Source of the DNA: Chroococcidiopsidaceae cyanobacterium CP_BM_ER_R8_30
GTDB lineage: Bacteria > Cyanobacteriota > Cyanobacteriia > Cyanobacteriales > Chroococcidiopsidaceae
DNA: 34,968 bases
Assembly: GCA_019244235.1 (NCBI GenBank)
Contig: JAFASY010000016.1
Span: 1 to 34,968 of the forward strand
Reading direction: 5' to 3'
The notes under the pieces are model-generated. The model made no database searches and was not told the DNA's origin. It was given only the letters and a program-made list of their open reading frames with translations. Shown here piece by piece: positions 33,086-34,968 of the stretch (position 1 is the stretch's first letter; the number at the start of each line of letters is the position of its first letter). A program made the translations under genes and the position numbers.

Positions 33086-33565
33086 ATGAATAAATCCGAA
33101 AATCATCGGACACCCGTGCCCCCCTTTGATTATGAATCTGCTATTCAGAAGGTCAGAATTGCAGAAGATGCTTGGAATACACGTAACCCTGAACAAGTAT
33201 CACTCGCCTATACGACAGATAGTAGATGGCGCAATCGTTCAGAATTTGTATCAGGGCGTGAGGCGATCGTACAGTTCTTGACCCGTAAGTGGCTTAAAGA
33301 ATTGGATTACCGTTTAATCAAAGAGCTTTGGGCTTTTCGAGACAATCGAATTGCTGTTCGGTTTGCTTACGAGTGGCACGATGATTCGGGCAACTGGTTC
33401 CGCTCTTATGGCAATGAGAATTGGGAGTTTGATGAACATGGATTGATGCGATGGCGGATTGCTAGCATCAACGATCTGCCCATCCAAGAGAGCGATCGCA
33501 AATACCACTGGACACTGGGTCGTCGTCCCGATGATCATCCTGAATTGTCTGACCTCAATCTTTAA
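33086..33565 (+). CDS. DUF1348 / NTF2-like protein
   Basis: 159 residues: [80 protein letters not shown], then [13 protein letters not shown]. This is the DUF1348 branch of the NTF2/SnoaL-like fold, a cone-shaped pocket protein used as a small hydrolase, isomerase or binding protein. Its reaction is unknown. No signal peptide. Purines (AGGGATAGAG) precede the ATG. I recall DUF1348 genes near flavin-dependent and hydrolase detoxification genes elsewhere, as here, but have not verified it. Confidence 0.88.
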   Translation: MNKSENHRTPVPPFDYESAIQKVRIAEDAWNTRNPEQVSLAYTTDSRWRNRSEFVSGREAIVQFLTRKWLKELDYRLIKELWAFRDNRIAVRFAYEWHDDSGNWFRSYGNENWEFDEHGLMRWRIASINDLPIQESDRKYHWTLGRRPDDHPELSDLNL

Positions 33566-33714
33566 CAGATAAACAAATAAACTCCATGCTCAAAGCAATT
33601 AACACAACTGTCGCCGCTTTTTGGGAACGGCGGTAGCAAGTATTCTCACAGAAACAGCACTTCTTCACCTGCAAAGGGATCATTCTACCAACTCCTTTCA
33701 GATACTTACCCGCT

Positions 33715-34098
33715 ATGAACACCCACACATTAAGCGCCAGGGACATTATCGGACCATCACCGTTGATCGCGATCGAAAATGAAGCATCACCCAAGCTGAT
33801 TGTCGATCCACCGCTTCCTGAACCACTATCTCAGGGTCGTGTTTTCATCCAGTACCGCACAGAGAACCTGCGTGTGTTGCCAGTGTTTGGCAAAGGTGCC
33901 CTCGACGTATCGCCGCGCATCGGACATATCCACATCACTGTCGATGATGCACCGTGGCACTTTGTCGATACCAGTGGCGAAACGATTATCCTGGTTGGTT
34001 TGGAACCGGGTCTGCACAAGGTGTTGATCGAACTAGCCGACCCCACACACAAAGTCATTACCAGTGAAACAGTGACGTTTACGCTGCCCAATCCTTAG
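33715..34098 (+). CDS. DUF6130-like small protein
   Basis: 127 residues with the blocks SPLIAIENEASPKLIVDPPLPE, FIQYRTENLRVLPVFG, RIGHIHITVDDAPWHFVDTSGE and LEPGLHKVLIELADPTHKVI. I associate these with the uncharacterised DUF6130 family. The pattern of alternating strands suggests a compact immunoglobulin-like or cupin-like beta fold, and the His in HIHITVDDAPWHF could coordinate metal. No hydrophobic export signal is visible, although relatives may be exported. No ribosome site near the ATG. The flavoprotein gene follows after 13 bp with its own site, so they are co-transcribed. Confidence 0.7.
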   Translation: MNTHTLSARDIIGPSPLIAIENEASPKLIVDPPLPEPLSQGRVFIQYRTENLRVLPVFGKGALDVSPRIGHIHITVDDAPWHFVDTSGETIILVGLEPGLHKVLIELADPTHKVITSETVTFTLPNP

Positions 34099-34111
34099 TA
34101 AGGAGAAAACA

Positions 34112-34968
34112 GTGGACACTGAGTATTACGACGACATTATTATCGGCGGTGGCAAAGCTGGAAAAACACTGGCACCCGCACTGGTTGCAAACGGGCGGAA
34201 AACTGCCCTTGTGGAACGTAGTTTAAGCATGATTGGCGGCGGATGTATTAATGTTGCCTGCATTCCCACTAAAACGATGGTGACAAGTGCTAACGTTGCA
34301 CATACTGTACGAAACAGCGCGTTTTATGGGGTTAACGTCAATCCACCTACTGTTGATTTAGCAGCAGTGATTCGACGAAAGCGATCGGTTGTGCAATCTG
34401 CGCGAACAATGAACTTGCACAATCTAGAAACGGCTCTGGGTCACGACTTAATTATTGGAACAGGACGTTTTGTGGCTCCTAAGACCATTGAAGTGATGAC
34501 GGCTGAAGGTAAAACTCGCCAGCTTACCGCAGAGCGATTATTCATTAATACAGGTACAAAACCACTTATTCCATCAGTGCCTGGACTGGAAGAAACTGGT
34601 TTTCTCACCAGTGAGTCGATCATGGAATTAGAACAGCTACCCAACCATCTAATTGTTCTTGGCAGTGGATACATTGGGTTAGAATTTGCCCAAATGTTCC
34701 GACGTTTTGGCTCTCGTGTGACAGTGATTGGACAGAGCGAGCAAATTCTGTCGCAACAAGATCCAGATATCGCGATCGCTGTTCAAACTCTGTTGGAACG
34801 AGAGAACATTGAATTCCTATTAAATGCGAGGGTCTTGAGAGTTGATCGCGCTCTTCATGCGACTAAACTTCAAATTCAAGTCGTTGATCGAGAAAGAAAT
34901 CTTCAGGGTTCGCAGTTGCTTGTCGCTGTCGGTCGTGCGCCCACCACTGGTACGCTAAATCTAGCTGC
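34112..34968 (+). CDS. MerA-like pyridine nucleotide-disulfide oxidoreductase, 3' end outside window
   Basis: 285 residues visible, with the frame open to the window edge. The start is GTG at 34112, with AAGGAG at 34100-34105. The FAD-binding motif is IIGGGKAGKT; the redox-active pair C45-x4-C50 is in GGGCINVACIPTK; the NAD(P) domain begins LIVLGSGYIGLEFAQMF; the second FAD segment is LLVAVGRAPTTGTL. It belongs to the glutathione reductase/mercuric reductase class I family. No N-terminal HMA metal domain is present. In this context it probably reduces a reactive electrophile, quinone or disulfide rather than mercury, but the C-terminal part that would show vicinal cysteines is missing. Last member of the redox cluster in view. 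Confidence 0.93.
   Translation, partial: MDTEYYDDIIIGGGKAGKTLAPALVANGRKTALVERSLSMIGGGCINVACIPTKTMVTSANVAHTVRNSAFYGVNVNPPTVDLAAVIRRKRSVVQSARTMNLHNLETALGHDLIIGTGRFVAPKTIEVMTAEGKTRQLTAERLFINTGTKPLIPSVPGLEETGFLTSESIMELEQLPNHLIVLGSGYIGLEFAQMFRRFGSRVTVIGQSEQILSQQDPDIAIAVQTLLERENIEFLLNARVLRVDRALHATKLQIQVVDRERNLQGSQLLVAVGRAPTTGTLNLA

Noticed and set aside
33586-33636. 16-codon ORF MLKAINTTVAAFWERR between DUF1348 and DUF6130
   Set aside because: No ribosome site and no conserved feature.

Overview
The window looks like a piece of a cyanobacterial chromosome. The octamer GCGATCGC (the HIP1 signature) occurs more than ten times. Several genes belong to families I associate with cyanobacteria: an SLH-plus-OprB porin, a DUF2949 protein, a Nif11-type leader-like peptide, a giant Ser/Thr-kinase/ATPase/histidine-kinase fusion and Uma2 nucleases. 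I cannot name the genus. Base composition is moderate and intergenic spaces are long, with gene remnants and small palindromic repeats, which suggests a large, accessory-rich genome. I see no tRNA, rRNA or CRISPR array.

Layout. (a) 1-3150, minus strand: remnant of a restriction-endonuclease-like gene, then a co-directional trio (acyl-CoA dehydrogenase, PIG-L deacetylase, NodS-like methyltransferase). (b) 3390-5321: an FHA-PAS-GGDEF diguanylate cyclase. (c) 5342-19846: a purine/ureide catabolism region interleaved with unrelated genes. It holds a gamma-glutamylcyclotransferase-fold protein like the allophanate hydrolase C-terminal domain, PuuE-type allantoinase, a decayed UrtA-like binding protein, FAD urate hydroxylase HpxO with 5-hydroxyisourate hydrolase UraH as an operon, an internally deleted NCS1 nucleobase permease, and a biuret/ureidoacrylate-type cysteine hydrolase. 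Between them lie a MazEF-like pair, an NRAMP-like transporter, secreted proteins, an iron-uptake-type porin and a Uma2 nuclease. Three of the ureide genes share a CAGTATAC-centred palindromic site upstream. (d) 19837-21740: mobile-element debris: a ParD-like remnant, an intact solo TnpB, and two head-on transposase scraps. (e) 21746-28425: a 2017-residue hybrid kinase translationally coupled to a NarL-type response regulator. (f) 28628-34968, plus strand: DsbA-like protein, short-chain dehydrogenase, MOSC protein, two alpha/beta hydrolases, DUF1348, DUF6130 and a MerA-like flavoprotein that runs off the window. Several of these have strong Shine-Dalgarno sites, and the set looks like a detoxification or redox-stress cluster.

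How the parts work together. HpxO oxidises urate to 5-hydroxyisourate, UraH hydrolyses it to OHCU, and PuuE opens allantoin to allantoate. An OHCU decarboxylase and the allantoate/ureidoglycolate steps are not in view. The kinase/regulator pair sits immediately upstream of the redox cluster and may control it; that is inference from position. The most unusual sequence features are a 32-bp palindromic repeat found inside two different coding regions, other in-frame repeat insertions in the giant kinase, and the candidate shared ureide operator.
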